Assembly (NCBI GenBank): GCA_020847975.1
Contig: JADLBD010000200.1
Coordinates: forward strand, 1 to 64,000
Reading direction: 5' to 3'
DNA: 64,000 nucleotides
DNA from: Bryobacterales bacterium
GTDB taxonomy: Bacteria; Acidobacteriota; Terriglobia; Bryobacterales; Bryobacteraceae
The notes beneath the pieces are model-generated. The model was given only the letters and a program-made list of their open reading frames with translations. It was not told the DNA's origin and did no database searches. The translations under genes and the position numbers were made by a program. Numbering within the stretch: position 1 is the stretch's first letter; each line of letters opens with the position of its first letter. Positions 40,206-48,154 of this stretch are shown in pieces.

Positions 40206-40558
40206 CCAGCCAAGACATCACGATCGGCATCTCGGTCCTCACCGTGGTCTCCGGCGCGATCAACGTCTACGTCGGCCTTCGGCTTTCGGCTCTCCAGTCG
40301 AAGATGAAGGCCGACTCGGCCGCGTTGGAGATCACGTTAATGAAGCAGTTCGTCACGTGGAAGGACGAACTGCTGCAACTGCTGAACGGCAAATACGTGA
40401 CAGCCACACTCGTGGCCGAAATCCGAACGGGCTTCGCGCATGACATCCAGCGCATTGACAAGGTGCTGGACCGCATCGAGCGCCGTTGCGAGGAGCGAGG
40501 CGCGACGGGTTGCCTCTTCTACCCCGGATCCGAACAGCAGTCGAAGGATCAGCCATAG
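40202..40558 (+). CDS. Membrane-anchored coiled-coil protein of the lysis region
   Basis: This 118-residue protein has an N-terminal membrane helix (ITIGISVLTVVSGAINVYVGL) and a charged coiled coil (SALQSKMKADSAALEITLMK, VAEIRTGFAHDIQRIDKVLDRIERRCEERG). The layout resembles i-spanin or haemolysin-XhlA-type lysis proteins. The stop is 3 bp from the end of the convergent Ku gene. With the holin-like gene before it, it forms the lysis cassette. Confidence 0.6.
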   Translation: MTSQDITIGISVLTVVSGAINVYVGLRLSALQSKMKADSAALEITLMKQFVTWKDELLQLLNGKYVTATLVAEIRTGFAHDIQRIDKVLDRIERRCEERGATGCLFYPGSEQQSKDQP

Positions 40559-40561
40559 CCG

Positions 40562-41506
40562 CTACTTTGCCCGGCGCTTATCCTTCTTTTTTTCCGATTG
40601 CCCCGCCTTCTCCGTCTGGGGAGGCTTTCGTGTGGCATCGAGACTCCTGCGCAGAGCGTCCATGATGTCCACGACTGGCGCTGCCGCCCGTTGTGGGCCG
40701 GCGTCGCGGCCAGGAACAGTCGCGCGGCTCTCGATTACTTCGAGCACCCGCTCCCTGAACTTGTCCTTCAGCTTCGTGGCGTCGAATGTCCCCTTCTGCG
40801 CGTCCACCAGCATCTTCGCGAGTTCGAGCTCCTTTTCGTTAACCATGCCCAGATCCGCGGGAGCCTCTTCCTCAACTCGCACCTCGCTGGCAAAGAACAG
40901 CGTGTGGAGCACGAGGCCACGGCTGCCGGGGCGGATGCACACCGCATACTCACTCCCGCGCATCACCAGCTCGCCCACCGCCACGCATCCGGTTTCCACC
41001 AACGCGCGATAGAAGAGAGCATACGCTTTCTCGCCGCCGTGATCCGACGCGACGTAGTACGACGCATCGAAATAGTTGCGGTCGATCTCGCTCAGCCCGA
41101 CGAATTGCGCGATTTCCAGATTGGTCGAGGCGCGCGCTCGCAAAGCGGCGACCTCGGAACTCCGCAGGACCACGTATCGGTCAGGCTCAAGCTCGTAGGC
41201 TTTGAGGATGTCGGCCTTGTTCAGGACGACGTTCGGGTCCTCGCCTACAAAAGCTTGATGCACTCGCCCCACTCGCTCTGGTAGAGGCGGCTGCTCGGGT
41301 GCTTGTTGCTGGCTCGGAAATTGCCGGACCTTGGACGCCTGCCCTGGCACGTCGGGAGTCTGGACGTGCGGGGATGTGGATTGCCCAACCGCCATCGGGT
41401 ATACGTTATGGAATTGAACCCGTTCCCGGCGAGCCGCCTTATGAAGACGAACTGGAATAGTAACGAGACCGAAAACCAACCGGCCCCGCCAAATTGTTGC
41501 TGCCAT
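40562..41506 (-). CDS. ku: Ku-family DNA end-binding protein
   Basis: This 314-residue protein is a bacterial Ku. ATIWRGRLVFGLVTIPVRLHKAARRERVQFH opens the protein as usual. VGRVHQAFVGEDPNVVLNKADILKAYELEPDRYVVL, IDRNYFDASYYVASDHGGEKAYALFYRALVETG and SRGLVLHTLFFASEV cover the ring-forming core. NEKELELAKMLVDAQKGTFDATKLKDKFRERV is the conserved C-terminal part, then a Lys-rich tail. Ku dimers encircle double-strand ends and recruit ligase D for end joining. No ligase is encoded in the window. The cysteine-rich region near residue 40 of typical Ku is replaced by a Gln/Pro-rich stretch. It lies inside the prophage, on the opposite strand. Confidence 0.9.
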   Translation of the reverse strand: MAATIWRGRLVFGLVTIPVRLHKAARRERVQFHNVYPMAVGQSTSPHVQTPDVPGQASKVRQFPSQQQAPEQPPLPERVGRVHQAFVGEDPNVVLNKADILKAYELEPDRYVVLRSSEVAALRARASTNLEIAQFVGLSEIDRNYFDASYYVASDHGGEKAYALFYRALVETGCVAVGELVMRGSEYAVCIRPGSRGLVLHTLFFASEVRVEEEAPADLGMVNEKELELAKMLVDAQKGTFDATKLKDKFRERVLEVIESRATVPGRDAGPQRAAAPVVDIMDALRRSLDATRKPPQTEKAGQSEKKKDKRRAK

Positions 41507-41592
41507 TGAAGTCACCTCTACTGCATCGCGGCCGGATGACCTGCCGCGCGTGTTATGGAATCCTGCGGGCCTCCTACTGAAGAACTTCCGCT

Positions 41593-41835
41593 CTAAGACG
41601 CTTTCCGCCGGCGCCAACGGGTCCGGATGCGGACCTTGTATTTGCCCGGCTCGACTGGCGCGCCGGCCTCAACTGCTTTAAGCACTTTTTCGCGTTCCTG
41701 TCTTGCCAACTCCAGGCTCTCCGTTCCCGCTGACTCCAGCGCCGCGATGCTTTCCAGCCATGCCTGTGTAACTATTGGTCGCCGCTCTAAGCCTTTCGAT
41801 TTCTTCTGCGCTGAGGGAGTGTTGAAGGAGTCCAT
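41593..41835 (-). CDS. Small basic protein overlapping the preceding gene
   Basis: This 80-residue frame starts at ATG 41835, with GGAAG about 8 nt upstream. It reads PIVTQAWLESIAALESAGTESLELARQEREKV and ends in a strongly basic VRIRTRWRRRKAS. This is a more protein-like sequence than the overlapping end of the 41678-42091 gene in the other frame. It may be a separate overlapping gene, or the true C-terminus of that gene after a frameshift. The family is unknown. Confidence 0.4.
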   Translation of the reverse strand: MDSFNTPSAQKKSKGLERRPIVTQAWLESIAALESAGTESLELARQEREKVLKAVEAGAPVEPGKYKVRIRTRWRRRKAS

Positions 41836-42091
41836 AGGAAGCTTCCACTGCTTTTTTGACGATAGCGAGGAGTTGGGCGTCTCCGCTGGCGCGAACCATC
41901 TCGAACTTCTCCAGGAGCGGATCGGCCTTTGTTGATGGAGGCAACGCAACGGAACGTTCTCCAGTGAGCCACTCCTCGAACAGCCGGGAGCCAATCTCCT
42001 GGAACGTAGTCCTCATCTTGAATCGTTTCTCGTCGAGTTGATCGAACCGCTCTATCGGGAACCGAAGATTCACTCTGCGTTCATGAGCCAT
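41678..42091 (-). CDS. Ribbon-helix-helix-like DNA-binding protein
   Basis: This 137-residue protein starts AHERRVNLRFPIERFDQLDEKRFKMRTTFQEIGSRLFEEWL, which fits a ribbon-helix-helix or similar small DNA-binding domain with a beta strand and two helices. VRASGDAQLLAIVKKAVEASYGLL follows. The last 35 residues (TNSYTGMAGKHRGAGV onward) look unnatural, while another frame is coherent there. It is first in the minus-strand Ku operon and faces a divergent promoter pair at 42116-42160. It could repress Ku or early genes. Confidence 0.5.
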   Translation of the reverse strand: MAHERRVNLRFPIERFDQLDEKRFKMRTTFQEIGSRLFEEWLTGERSVALPPSTKADPLLEKFEMVRASGDAQLLAIVKKAVEASYGLLQHSLSAEEIERLRAATNSYTGMAGKHRGAGVSGNGEPGVGKTGTRKSA

Positions 42092-42115
42092 ATGGTGCGT
42101 TTCCTTATCCGCGTC

Positions 42116-42160
42116 TTGACGCTCTAGGTTTGACTATACCATAATCGAATGGAGATGCAA
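42116..42160. promoter_or_regulatory. Overlapping divergent promoters
   Basis: On the + strand TTGACG (42116) and CATAAT (42140) are 18 bp apart, the same spacing and -10 as the promoter at 3417. On the minus strand TTGCAT (42160-42155) and TATAGT (42138-42133) are 16 bp apart. The two overlap, so only one can be bound by polymerase at a time. They would serve the early operon (rightward) and the Ku operon (leftward). An inverted repeat GCAAATA/TATTTGC at 42239-42262 is a possible operator. The rest of the 295-bp gap shows nothing else clear. Confidence 0.5.
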
Positions 42161-42386
42161 TGAACCTAAAGATATTTTGCGTCTCTACATGGTTCAATGG
42201 TGCAGCCTCAGATCCTCTCTTGGTGAGGGTGGGGGTTCGCAAATAGCAGAGGTCGTATTTGCAGCCTGGGAATCCCGAGCTTGAACACATTCCAACTGGC
42301 CCCGCGGGAGAGTTTCGTATCCTCGGGAGAATCGCGGTCGCGCAAGACCGTGCCATTCCCTCCGGATCGGAAGTGCAGGACGCACG

Positions 42387-43133
42387 ATGAGCCGCCGCGA
42401 TCTGCACCCTTTGCCCACAGCCGCGGCCAAGAAGATCGAGTTGGCGACCGCGCACCTCGAAGTCGAGATCCACGACGCCGTCCTCGCTTGGTATGGCGTG
42501 GCCCGAGCTAACGTCACCGGATTGCGAACCCTCACGGCCGAGCAGCAATCGGAGCTGCAGGATCTGCTGATCGAGATGGCCGTTCAGTTGGGTGAGGCCG
42601 AAGGCGGCGAATACCTCAACGTAACCTCGTCGCCGCGCCAGTTCGTAATCGAAGTCGCGCAACTCATGGATGCGATTGCGGCGGAAACGCGCGAGCGATG
42701 GAGTTGCCTTACGCGCGACTTCCACGTCGAAGGGCTGTCCCCGGACGACCAGAAGCCGGAATGCGAGTTCCACAGGCGACTGCACGAAGCATTAAGGCCA
42801 ATCGCCCGCCGCCTGATACGCGACGCCTGGTCCGTTCACGAGAAGCGTCTTGCGATGGAATGCGCGTGCCCCGTTTCCGAGAACGGCGCGTCGGCTCAGG
42901 AGGCCCTTTCGCACTCGCCACCTGCCAAACAGGCCACCCGCGAACTGCTGGCTCAACGAGTGGAACGACTCAGAATCGACCGGGGCATGAGCGTGGAACA
43001 GCTCGCGCTCGATGCGGAACTCGACAAGAAGACGGTCATTGGTGTTCTCCGCAGCCGGCGGAAGGCCAGGCCCGCGACTCTGAAAAAGATGGCGGATGCG
43101 CTCGGCGTCAGCGCGAGCGAACTTGCCAGCTAG
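42387..43133 (+). CDS. XRE-type regulator with helical N-terminal domain
   Basis: This 248-residue protein has a long helical N-terminus (AAKKIELATAHLEVEIHDAVLAWYG, LQDLLIEMAVQLGEAEGGEYL) and a C-terminal XRE helix-turn-helix at about 188-248: LLAQRVERLRIDRGMSVEQLALDAELDKKTVIGVLRSRR, then LKKMADALGVSASELAS. It is the first gene of the early operon and faces the Ku operon, the usual place of a phage repressor or Cro. It lies directly before an iteron-like repeat array that could be its binding region. No protease domain is visible. Confidence 0.65.
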   Translation: MSRRDLHPLPTAAAKKIELATAHLEVEIHDAVLAWYGVARANVTGLRTLTAEQQSELQDLLIEMAVQLGEAEGGEYLNVTSSPRQFVIEVAQLMDAIAAETRERWSCLTRDFHVEGLSPDDQKPECEFHRRLHEALRPIARRLIRDAWSVHEKRLAMECACPVSENGASAQEALSHSPPAKQATRELLAQRVERLRIDRGMSVEQLALDAELDKKTVIGVLRSRRKARPATLKKMADALGVSASELAS

Positions 43134-43143
43134 AGAGTGCAAT

Positions 43144-43355
43144 TTCCACCGATCTTCCCCCGAAGTTCCACCGTTGTTCCCCGAAGTTCCCTTGACTTTT
43201 CCTCGCGGTTGTGAGTGCCACCGGTTTTCCCTCTCGAAGTTCCACCGATATTCCCCTGAAGTTCCACCGGAGTTCCCTTGACTTTCCCTCGCGTCTGTGA
43301 TTTCCACCGATCTTCCGCGCGAAGTTCCACCGAAATTTCCCACCAAGTTCCACTG
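43144..43355. repeat. Iteron-like TTCCACCG array
   Basis: TTCCACCG or a one-base variant begins at 43144, 43166, 43216, 43240, 43262, 43302, 43325 and 43348, mostly 22-24 bp apart; most copies are preceded by GAAG. The block [TTCCACCG...TTCCCTTGAC...CTCGCG...TGTGA] is repeated at a larger scale (43144, 43216 and 43302). No gene is in it. It sits between the repressor-like gene and the HTH gene at 43412. It could be a replication origin (iterons) or an operator array. Confidence 0.7.
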
Positions 43356-43411
43356 ACATTTCCGAGGCTGCTGGGGCATTCTGTAGCTTCGGTTCGCAAC
43401 GGAAACAGGCG

Positions 43412-43645
43412 ATGGGCACGAGTCAGGAATCATTCGAGCGGTTACTTAACGATCACGAGGTCGCGGCGCGTGTCGGAGTCAGCGTCGCAACGGTTCGGCG
43501 CTGGCGACAGCTCGGCACCGGGCCGTTGTACCTGAAGATCGGTGCGCTGGTTTGGTACCGCCTCCAGTCGATCCAGGAATGGCTGGACAGCCGGCCGATG
43601 GGTGGCGACCCTTCGGATCTCATGGAGGTGGCGCACCGTGCCTGA
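43412..43645 (+). CDS. Excisionase/MerR-like helix-turn-helix protein
   Basis: This 77-residue protein has HEVAARVGVSVATVRRWRQLGTGPLYLKIGALVWYRLQSIQEWLDSR, the helix_turn_helix_17 (AlpA/excisionase) winged-helix pattern. These proteins bend DNA or activate promoters. Being just after the iteron-like array, it may bind it, for origin control or transcription. It is followed by the SNF2 helicase gene with an 8-bp overlap. Confidence 0.75.
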   Translation: MGTSQESFERLLNDHEVAARVGVSVATVRRWRQLGTGPLYLKIGALVWYRLQSIQEWLDSRPMGGDPSDLMEVAHRA

Positions 43646-45389
43646 AGCAGTAGTTAGCCGTAGCAGCGCGGACGTTGTGGACGGGCGGATTCTTGTCCGC
43701 ACAACGTTCGCCGACCTGCTGGCGTGCCGCCGTATTCCCGGCGCCGCGTGGGACATGAAACGCAAAGCGTGGTCATTCCCGGCGACGGCAGACCAGGCTG
43801 AACTCATCAAGAGATTCTTCCGATCCCTCCAGGCCACGGAGCGGTTCGACGCGCTGCTCCAGTCTACGAGCGCGAACGCCCGAGATGGAGCGACCCACGG
43901 TGCGCCGAAACCGCTCGCCGTGGCCAGCCAGGAGTCGACGGCCGCGAATGGTCGCGAGCCTGGCACCGCTATGGTGGCGTCGGCAACCGTACCGGAGATC
44001 GCCCTCCCGTCCGGACTGCTGACGCCGCCGTGGCGTCACCAGATAGCCGCCTTTCAGTTCTGTCTTGCGAAATTTGCCGCCGGCTTCTACGGCCTTCTCT
44101 TGGCGATGGGCATGGGTACCGGCAAATCGCTCGTGGCTTGCATGCTCGTCCTCGCGCTCGCCGCGCGGCGCGTGTTGATCGCTTGCCCGCTCCGCGTGGT
44201 TCCAGTGTGGGTCACGCAGTTTGAACGGCACGTCCGCATCCCGTACGTCATCGTCGCGCTCGACGAAGAGGCTGGAACCGTCGCGCAAAAGCAGGCCTTA
44301 GCAGAGGAAAAACTGAAACTCGCCGAGGCCCGCGGAGTGCCGTTCATTTGCATCATCAACTTCGACGGCATTTGGCGGGAGCCATTCGCATCCTGGGCCG
44401 AGAAGAAGGTTCCCATGTGGGATGTGATCATCGCCGACGAAGCCCATCGCATTAAGGCTCCCGGTGGCAAGGCGTCGCTCGAATTCAAGCGTCTGCGCAC
44501 GCGCACCAAACACCGTATCGCGCTTACCGGCACGCCGATGCCGCACGGCCCGATGGATCTCTACGCCATCTTCCGCTTTCTCGACATCACGATCTTTGGT
44601 CCCTCCTTCAGCGCATACCGGCAGACTTACGCCGTCATGGGAGGCTATCACAACAAGCAGATCACGGGCTTCCAGAAGCTCGATCAACTGGAACGCCTGA
44701 TGGGGAAGATCACGTTTCGCGTGGGCAAGGAGGTCCTGGATCTTCCCCCGGAGACTCACGTTACGTACTATTGCAATCTGGCTGTCGAAGCCCGCCGCGT
44801 GTACCGCGACCTCGAGGAGGATTTCGTGGCGCAGGTGCTCGACGGGACCGTCACGGCCGCGAACGCGATGGTGAAGCTCTTGCGCCTTCAGCAGGTGGCC
44901 GGCGGCATCGTCCCCACCGACGACGGAGTCGCCCACAGGATCGACTGGTCCAAACAGAAGCTCCTGTCCGATGTGCTGGAGGATATCGGCGAAGACGAAC
45001 CGGTGGTTGTGTTTTGCCGGTTCCACGCAGACCTGGACGCTGTACACGAGGCTTGCAAGCAGAACGAATTCAGCAGCCTCGAACTGTCAGGCCGGCGCGA
45101 CGAACTGAAGCGCTGGCAGGATGGCGAAGCTCAGGTTCTCGCGGTGCAAATCAGCGCGGGCGGTGTCGGCGTCGATCTCACGCGCGCCCGCTACTCGATG
45201 TACTACTCGCTCTCGTTTTCGTTGGGCGAGTACGACCAGGCGCTCTCCCGCGTCCACCGGCCCGGCCAGACGCGCCCTGTTGAACACATCCACCTTGTGG
45301 CGAGGAACACAGTGGATTCGAAGATCATGCGCGCGTTGGAAAAGCGCGCCGAAGTAGTGCAAGCGATCCTCGCGGAAATCAAAAACTAA
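43638..45389 (+). CDS. SNF2-family DEAD/H helicase
   Basis: This 583-residue protein is a phage SNF2-type ATPase. A 120-residue N-terminal region precedes the motor (FPATADQAELIKRFFRSL and others). Motif I is LLAMGMGTGKSLVACML (about 152). Motif II is IIADEAHRIKAPGGKAS (about 265). Motif III is ALTGTPMP. Motif VI is QALSRVHRPGQTRPV (about 540). The start is GTG 43638 with GGAGG about 10 nt upstream. Such enzymes move along double-stranded DNA or displace proteins; in phages they are placed in replication or recombination modules. It is the largest early ATPase along with the UvrD-like protein at 54559. Confidence 0.88.
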   Translation: MPEAVVSRSSADVVDGRILVRTTFADLLACRRIPGAAWDMKRKAWSFPATADQAELIKRFFRSLQATERFDALLQSTSANARDGATHGAPKPLAVASQESTAANGREPGTAMVASATVPEIALPSGLLTPPWRHQIAAFQFCLAKFAAGFYGLLLAMGMGTGKSLVACMLVLALAARRVLIACPLRVVPVWVTQFERHVRIPYVIVALDEEAGTVAQKQALAEEKLKLAEARGVPFICIINFDGIWREPFASWAEKKVPMWDVIIADEAHRIKAPGGKASLEFKRLRTRTKHRIALTGTPMPHGPMDLYAIFRFLDITIFGPSFSAYRQTYAVMGGYHNKQITGFQKLDQLERLMGKITFRVGKEVLDLPPETHVTYYCNLAVEARRVYRDLEEDFVAQVLDGTVTAANAMVKLLRLQQVAGGIVPTDDGVAHRIDWSKQKLLSDVLEDIGEDEPVVVFCRFHADLDAVHEACKQNEFSSLELSGRRDELKRWQDGEAQVLAVQISAGGVGVDLTRARYSMYYSLSFSLGEYDQALSRVHRPGQTRPVEHIHLVARNTVDSKIMRALEKRAEVVQAILAEIKN

Positions 45390-45409
45390 GCCAGGAGGCC
45401 AAACCGCTC

Positions 45410-45868
45410 ATGAACATGGAGCAGCTCAGGGAATTTGTGTCCCTTGAGAACAAGAAACGCGATCTGGATGCCGAACTGAAGGCAACCAACCAGAGGCTCG
45501 ACGAATTGGAGGATCTCATCCTCCCTCAGTTCATCGAGGCCGGCGTGCCGTCGATCGCCGTCACCGTCGATGGCAGCACTCGCACGCTTTCGATCTATCC
45601 GGACGTATACGCCAGTCCGCGTAACGACCGCGCGGACGTCGCCGCCGCGCTGAAGGCATCGGAGTTGGGGCAATACGTCGCCGAGAACTACAACAGCAAT
45701 TCACTCACGGCTTATGTGCGGGAAGTGTGGCGCGAAATCGTCCAGGCGGCCGCGCGGGAGAACCGCGTGGCCACCGAGGACGACGTGCGCGCCGCACTGC
45801 CCAAGCCACTGGGGGACGCCATCAAGATCTCCCTGGTTCACAAGCTCAGCAGCAGAAAGAAAGCCTGA
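45410..45868 (+). CDS. Hypothetical phage early protein
   Basis: This 152-residue protein has an N-terminal coiled coil (LREFVSLENKKRDLDAELKATNQRLDELEDLILPQF), then an SIAVTVDGSTRTLSIYPDVYASPR strand region and helices (ASELGQYVAENYNSNSLTAYVREV). The pattern is common in siphovirus early regions but unassigned. It lies in a run of small genes between the SNF2 helicase and the DUF2303 protein, which suggests a replication or recombination role. An AGGAGG site is about 10 nt before the ATG. Confidence 0.6.
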   Translation: MNMEQLREFVSLENKKRDLDAELKATNQRLDELEDLILPQFIEAGVPSIAVTVDGSTRTLSIYPDVYASPRNDRADVAAALKASELGQYVAENYNSNSLTAYVREVWREIVQAAARENRVATEDDVRAALPKPLGDAIKISLVHKLSSRKKA

Positions 45869-45879
45869 AAGGAGTAGCG

Positions 45880-46587
45880 ATGTCAACGGAAATTGTCAAA
45901 GCGGCGGCGGCGCCCAAGGCGCTCACGCTCGCAAGGGAAGAAGCGGCGGCGGTCCAGGAGGCCTTCGCCATCAACGTGGCCAGCGGCGCGGTCTCGGAAT
46001 TCGATCTGCCGCGGGTCAAGATCATGAACGGGGCCGCCTTCTGGCTGATCCCGAAGCTGGAGGGTGAGGAAACCGCGCCCAGTGTCGAGGGTGTGATCGT
46101 CTACGCCCGAGATACCCGCGCCTACTACGCCACCAAAGACGCCGGCAATGTGCCGCCCGATTGCTCGTCGTCCGACGCGGTCACGGGCCGTTGCAAGCCC
46201 GGAGTCAACCTGGGCGGCGAATGCGCGAAGTGTCCGATGGCGGTGTTCGGCAGCGCGCAGGACGGCGGGGACGGCCAGGCCTGCAAGCAGATGAAGCAAC
46301 TCTTCATGCTGCGCGGCGATTCGATGTTCCCTGAGGTGGTTTCGCTGCCGCCCACCAGCATCAAGAACGCGCGGCAGTTCTTCCTGAAGCTCGCATCGCA
46401 GGGCGTGCCGTATTTCAAAGCACTGGTGTCGCTGCCGCTCGAAAAGGCTCAGAACGCCGCCGGCCAGACGTATGGCAAAGCGAACATCAAGTTCCTTCGC
46501 CGGCTGAGCGACGAAGAAGCGGCGCGCGCGGTGGAGTTCCACGAACTGGCGAAGACGTTCGCGGGCAACGTGAGGCCCACGGAGTAG
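45880..46587 (+). CDS. Zinc-containing protein, possibly ssDNA-binding
   Basis: This 235-residue protein has FDLPRVKIMNGAAFWLIPKLEGEETAPSVEGVIVYARDTRAYY, then cysteines CSSSDAVTGRCKPGVNLGGECAKCPMAVFGSAQDGGDGQACKQM, and VSLPPTSIKNARQFFLKLASQGVPYFKALVSLPLEK. The layout resembles phage single-strand-binding or annealing proteins that carry a zinc finger. This is a fold-level guess; no motif is decisive. Context (helicases, nuclease, primase) supports a DNA role. AAAGGAG precedes the ATG. Confidence 0.5.
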   Translation: MSTEIVKAAAAPKALTLAREEAAAVQEAFAINVASGAVSEFDLPRVKIMNGAAFWLIPKLEGEETAPSVEGVIVYARDTRAYYATKDAGNVPPDCSSSDAVTGRCKPGVNLGGECAKCPMAVFGSAQDGGDGQACKQMKQLFMLRGDSMFPEVVSLPPTSIKNARQFFLKLASQGVPYFKALVSLPLEKAQNAAGQTYGKANIKFLRRLSDEEAARAVEFHELAKTFAGNVRPTE

Positions 46588-46600
46588 GAGGCAATCCACG

Positions 46601-46843
46601 ATGAGCACTCCCTCTTATCTGACAAAGAGCATCACGATCCGCGGGGTCGATGGCAACGACATCCGCGTCTCCGAGACGGCCGAACGCCAGGCGGTCGTCA
46701 TCAGCATCCAGCAAAACGACGATGGCGGCCGGATCGCTTCGGTGCGCCTCGATCAGGCGCAATTCGATGCGTTGTGCCACACGCGGTACTCGATGGATTT
46801 CGATAAGCCCGCTGTCGATTCCGAACTCCAGGAGGTCGCCTGA
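46601..46843 (+). CDS. Hypothetical phage protein
   Basis: This 80-residue protein reads YLTKSITIRGVDGNDIRVSETAERQAVVISIQQNDDGGRIASVRLDQAQFDALC. It is beta-rich and acidic, with no recognised family. A GGAGG site precedes it and its stop overlaps the next ATG. It is part of the early operon. Confidence 0.55.
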   Translation: MSTPSYLTKSITIRGVDGNDIRVSETAERQAVVISIQQNDDGGRIASVRLDQAQFDALCHTRYSMDFDKPAVDSELQEVA

Positions 46844-47187
46844 TGTTCCAGGAAACCATCATCCAGATCAACAACGGCGCGGCGGTCCAGGAACTGTCCG
46901 ACGCGCTCAAAAAGGTGGTCGCCGCCGTCCGCGAGACCGGCAAGTCCGGTTCGATCACTCTCACGCTTAAGGTCGCACCTGCTTCGAAGGGTAACGCCGA
47001 CGTGCTGCTGGTGGAGTCCCAGGTGAAGTCCAAGCTGCCTGAGCCCGAGCGCGGCATGACGATCTTCTACGCGACTGACAACAACCTGCTCGTCCGCAAT
47101 GACCCCAAGCAGCAGATGCTGCCGCTCCGCGTGGTCGAGTTCGACCACCAGCCGCGTGAACTCAAGGAGGTAAAGAATGCCGTATAA
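46843..47187 (+). CDS. Hypothetical phage protein
   Basis: This 114-residue protein has TIIQINNGAAVQELSDALKKVVAAVRETGKSGSITLTLKV, then ALVVESQVKSK-like beta strands and MTIFYATDNNLLVRNDPKQQMLPLRVV. The pattern recurs in phages upstream of DUF2303 genes, as here. Function is unknown. It overlaps the genes on both sides; its end carries the AAGGAGG of the next gene. Confidence 0.6.
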   Translation: MFQETIIQINNGAAVQELSDALKKVVAAVRETGKSGSITLTLKVAPASKGNADVLLVESQVKSKLPEPERGMTIFYATDNNLLVRNDPKQQMLPLRVVEFDHQPRELKEVKNAV

Positions 47188-48016
47188 CGACCAAAATGAA
47201 AACGCCAGCATCGGCGACATCCAGTCCGCAATCGCTGCTGGCGCCGCGCTGAGCGAACCGCGCACGATCCCGGAGACTCCGGAGCCCACCGGCTTGTACG
47301 CGGTGGTTCCAGCGGATTACAAGCTCGAATCGCTCGAAGACTTCCTGCCGCGCCCGTTGCGTGTGCGGCAGCAAGTATCTCTTCACGATGCGCAGTCGTT
47401 CATCGCCTACGTGAAGGAGTTCGGCGATCACGAACTGAGCCGGATCTTCTTCAATCAGGAGAAGGAGACGTTCCAAGCCGTGCTCGACTACCACGCCGCT
47501 AATGGGCAACCCGGCTGGTGCGCACACGTGGCCGGATTCACCACGCGCCGCAGTGAAGAGTTCAAAGCCTGGATGGTGCAGAACAAGAAGCAGATGGGGC
47601 AGGTCGACTTCGCGCGCTTCCTGGAGGACAACCTGCCCGACATCGTCGAGCCCGAGGGCGCGATGCTGCTGCAGATCGCGCTCACATTCGAAGCCAAAAA
47701 GGATGTGGAGTTCGCTTCCGGCGTGCGGTTGCAGAACGGCCAAATCCAATTCCAATACAACGAAGTTATTCGCGGCGCCGCGCAGAAGGGAACGCTCGAG
47801 GTGCCCGAGCAGTTCGTCTTGGGCGTTCCGATCCACGTGGGCGGGCCGGCCTACCGGATTCCGGTGCGGTTCCGCTGGCGCCTCCACGATGGCAAGGCGA
47901 TCTTCTGGTACGAGATCGTCCGGCCGCACCGCTACGTCGAGGACGCGCTCAAGGAGATCCGTGAGCGCATCGCGGAGGTGACCCGCCTCGACGTGCTGGC
48001 TGGCGCGGCAGAGTAG
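47177..48016 (+). CDS. DUF2303 (YfdQ-like) protein
   Basis: This 279-residue protein matches the DUF2303 layout. HDAQSFIAYVKEFGDHELSRIFFNQEKETFQAVLDYHAANGQPGWCAHVAGF is the signature core, with FARFLEDNLPDIVEPEGAMLLQIALTFEAKKDVEFAS and later PIHVGGPAYRIPVRFRWRLHDGKAIFWYEIVRP. DUF2303 proteins occur in phages next to recombination genes, but the activity is unknown. AAGGAGG is 5 nt upstream. The stop is followed directly by repeat cluster E. Confidence 0.85.
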   Translation: MPYNDQNENASIGDIQSAIAAGAALSEPRTIPETPEPTGLYAVVPADYKLESLEDFLPRPLRVRQQVSLHDAQSFIAYVKEFGDHELSRIFFNQEKETFQAVLDYHAANGQPGWCAHVAGFTTRRSEEFKAWMVQNKKQMGQVDFARFLEDNLPDIVEPEGAMLLQIALTFEAKKDVEFASGVRLQNGQIQFQYNEVIRGAAQKGTLEVPEQFVLGVPIHVGGPAYRIPVRFRWRLHDGKAIFWYEIVRPHRYVEDALKEIRERIAEVTRLDVLAGAAE

Positions 48017-48020
48017 CAGG

Positions 48021-48123
48021 CTCGAAGCCAAGTACGTCGAGAGAGACCATTCTCCGCGAGCGAGCCATAACGCCTGAGAGTCGCCAGATCTACAGCGCGA
48101 ACCAAAGGGGCATTAGCGCGCCA
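48021..48123 (+). repeat. 18-bp phased CCA-motif array, cluster E
   Basis: CCA-ended motifs close at 48030, 48049, 48067, 48086, 48104 and 48123 (spacing 18-19 bp). GAGCGAGCCA at 48067 is a perfect copy; GAGAGAGACCA, GAGAGTCGCCA, GCGCGAACCA and GCGCGCCA are variants. It fills the gap between the DUF2303 gene and the gene at 48155, far from the other four clusters. Confidence 0.65.
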
Positions 48124-48154
48124 ATGGGCGCGAGTGAATCAGAAGGGAATTGCA

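Noticed and set aside
43144-43355. CRISPR array or coding repeats
   Set aside because: Units are 22-24 bp with related spacers. Open frames across it on the minus strand are repeats of Gly, Thr, Asn and Trp codons without a start site or known protein.
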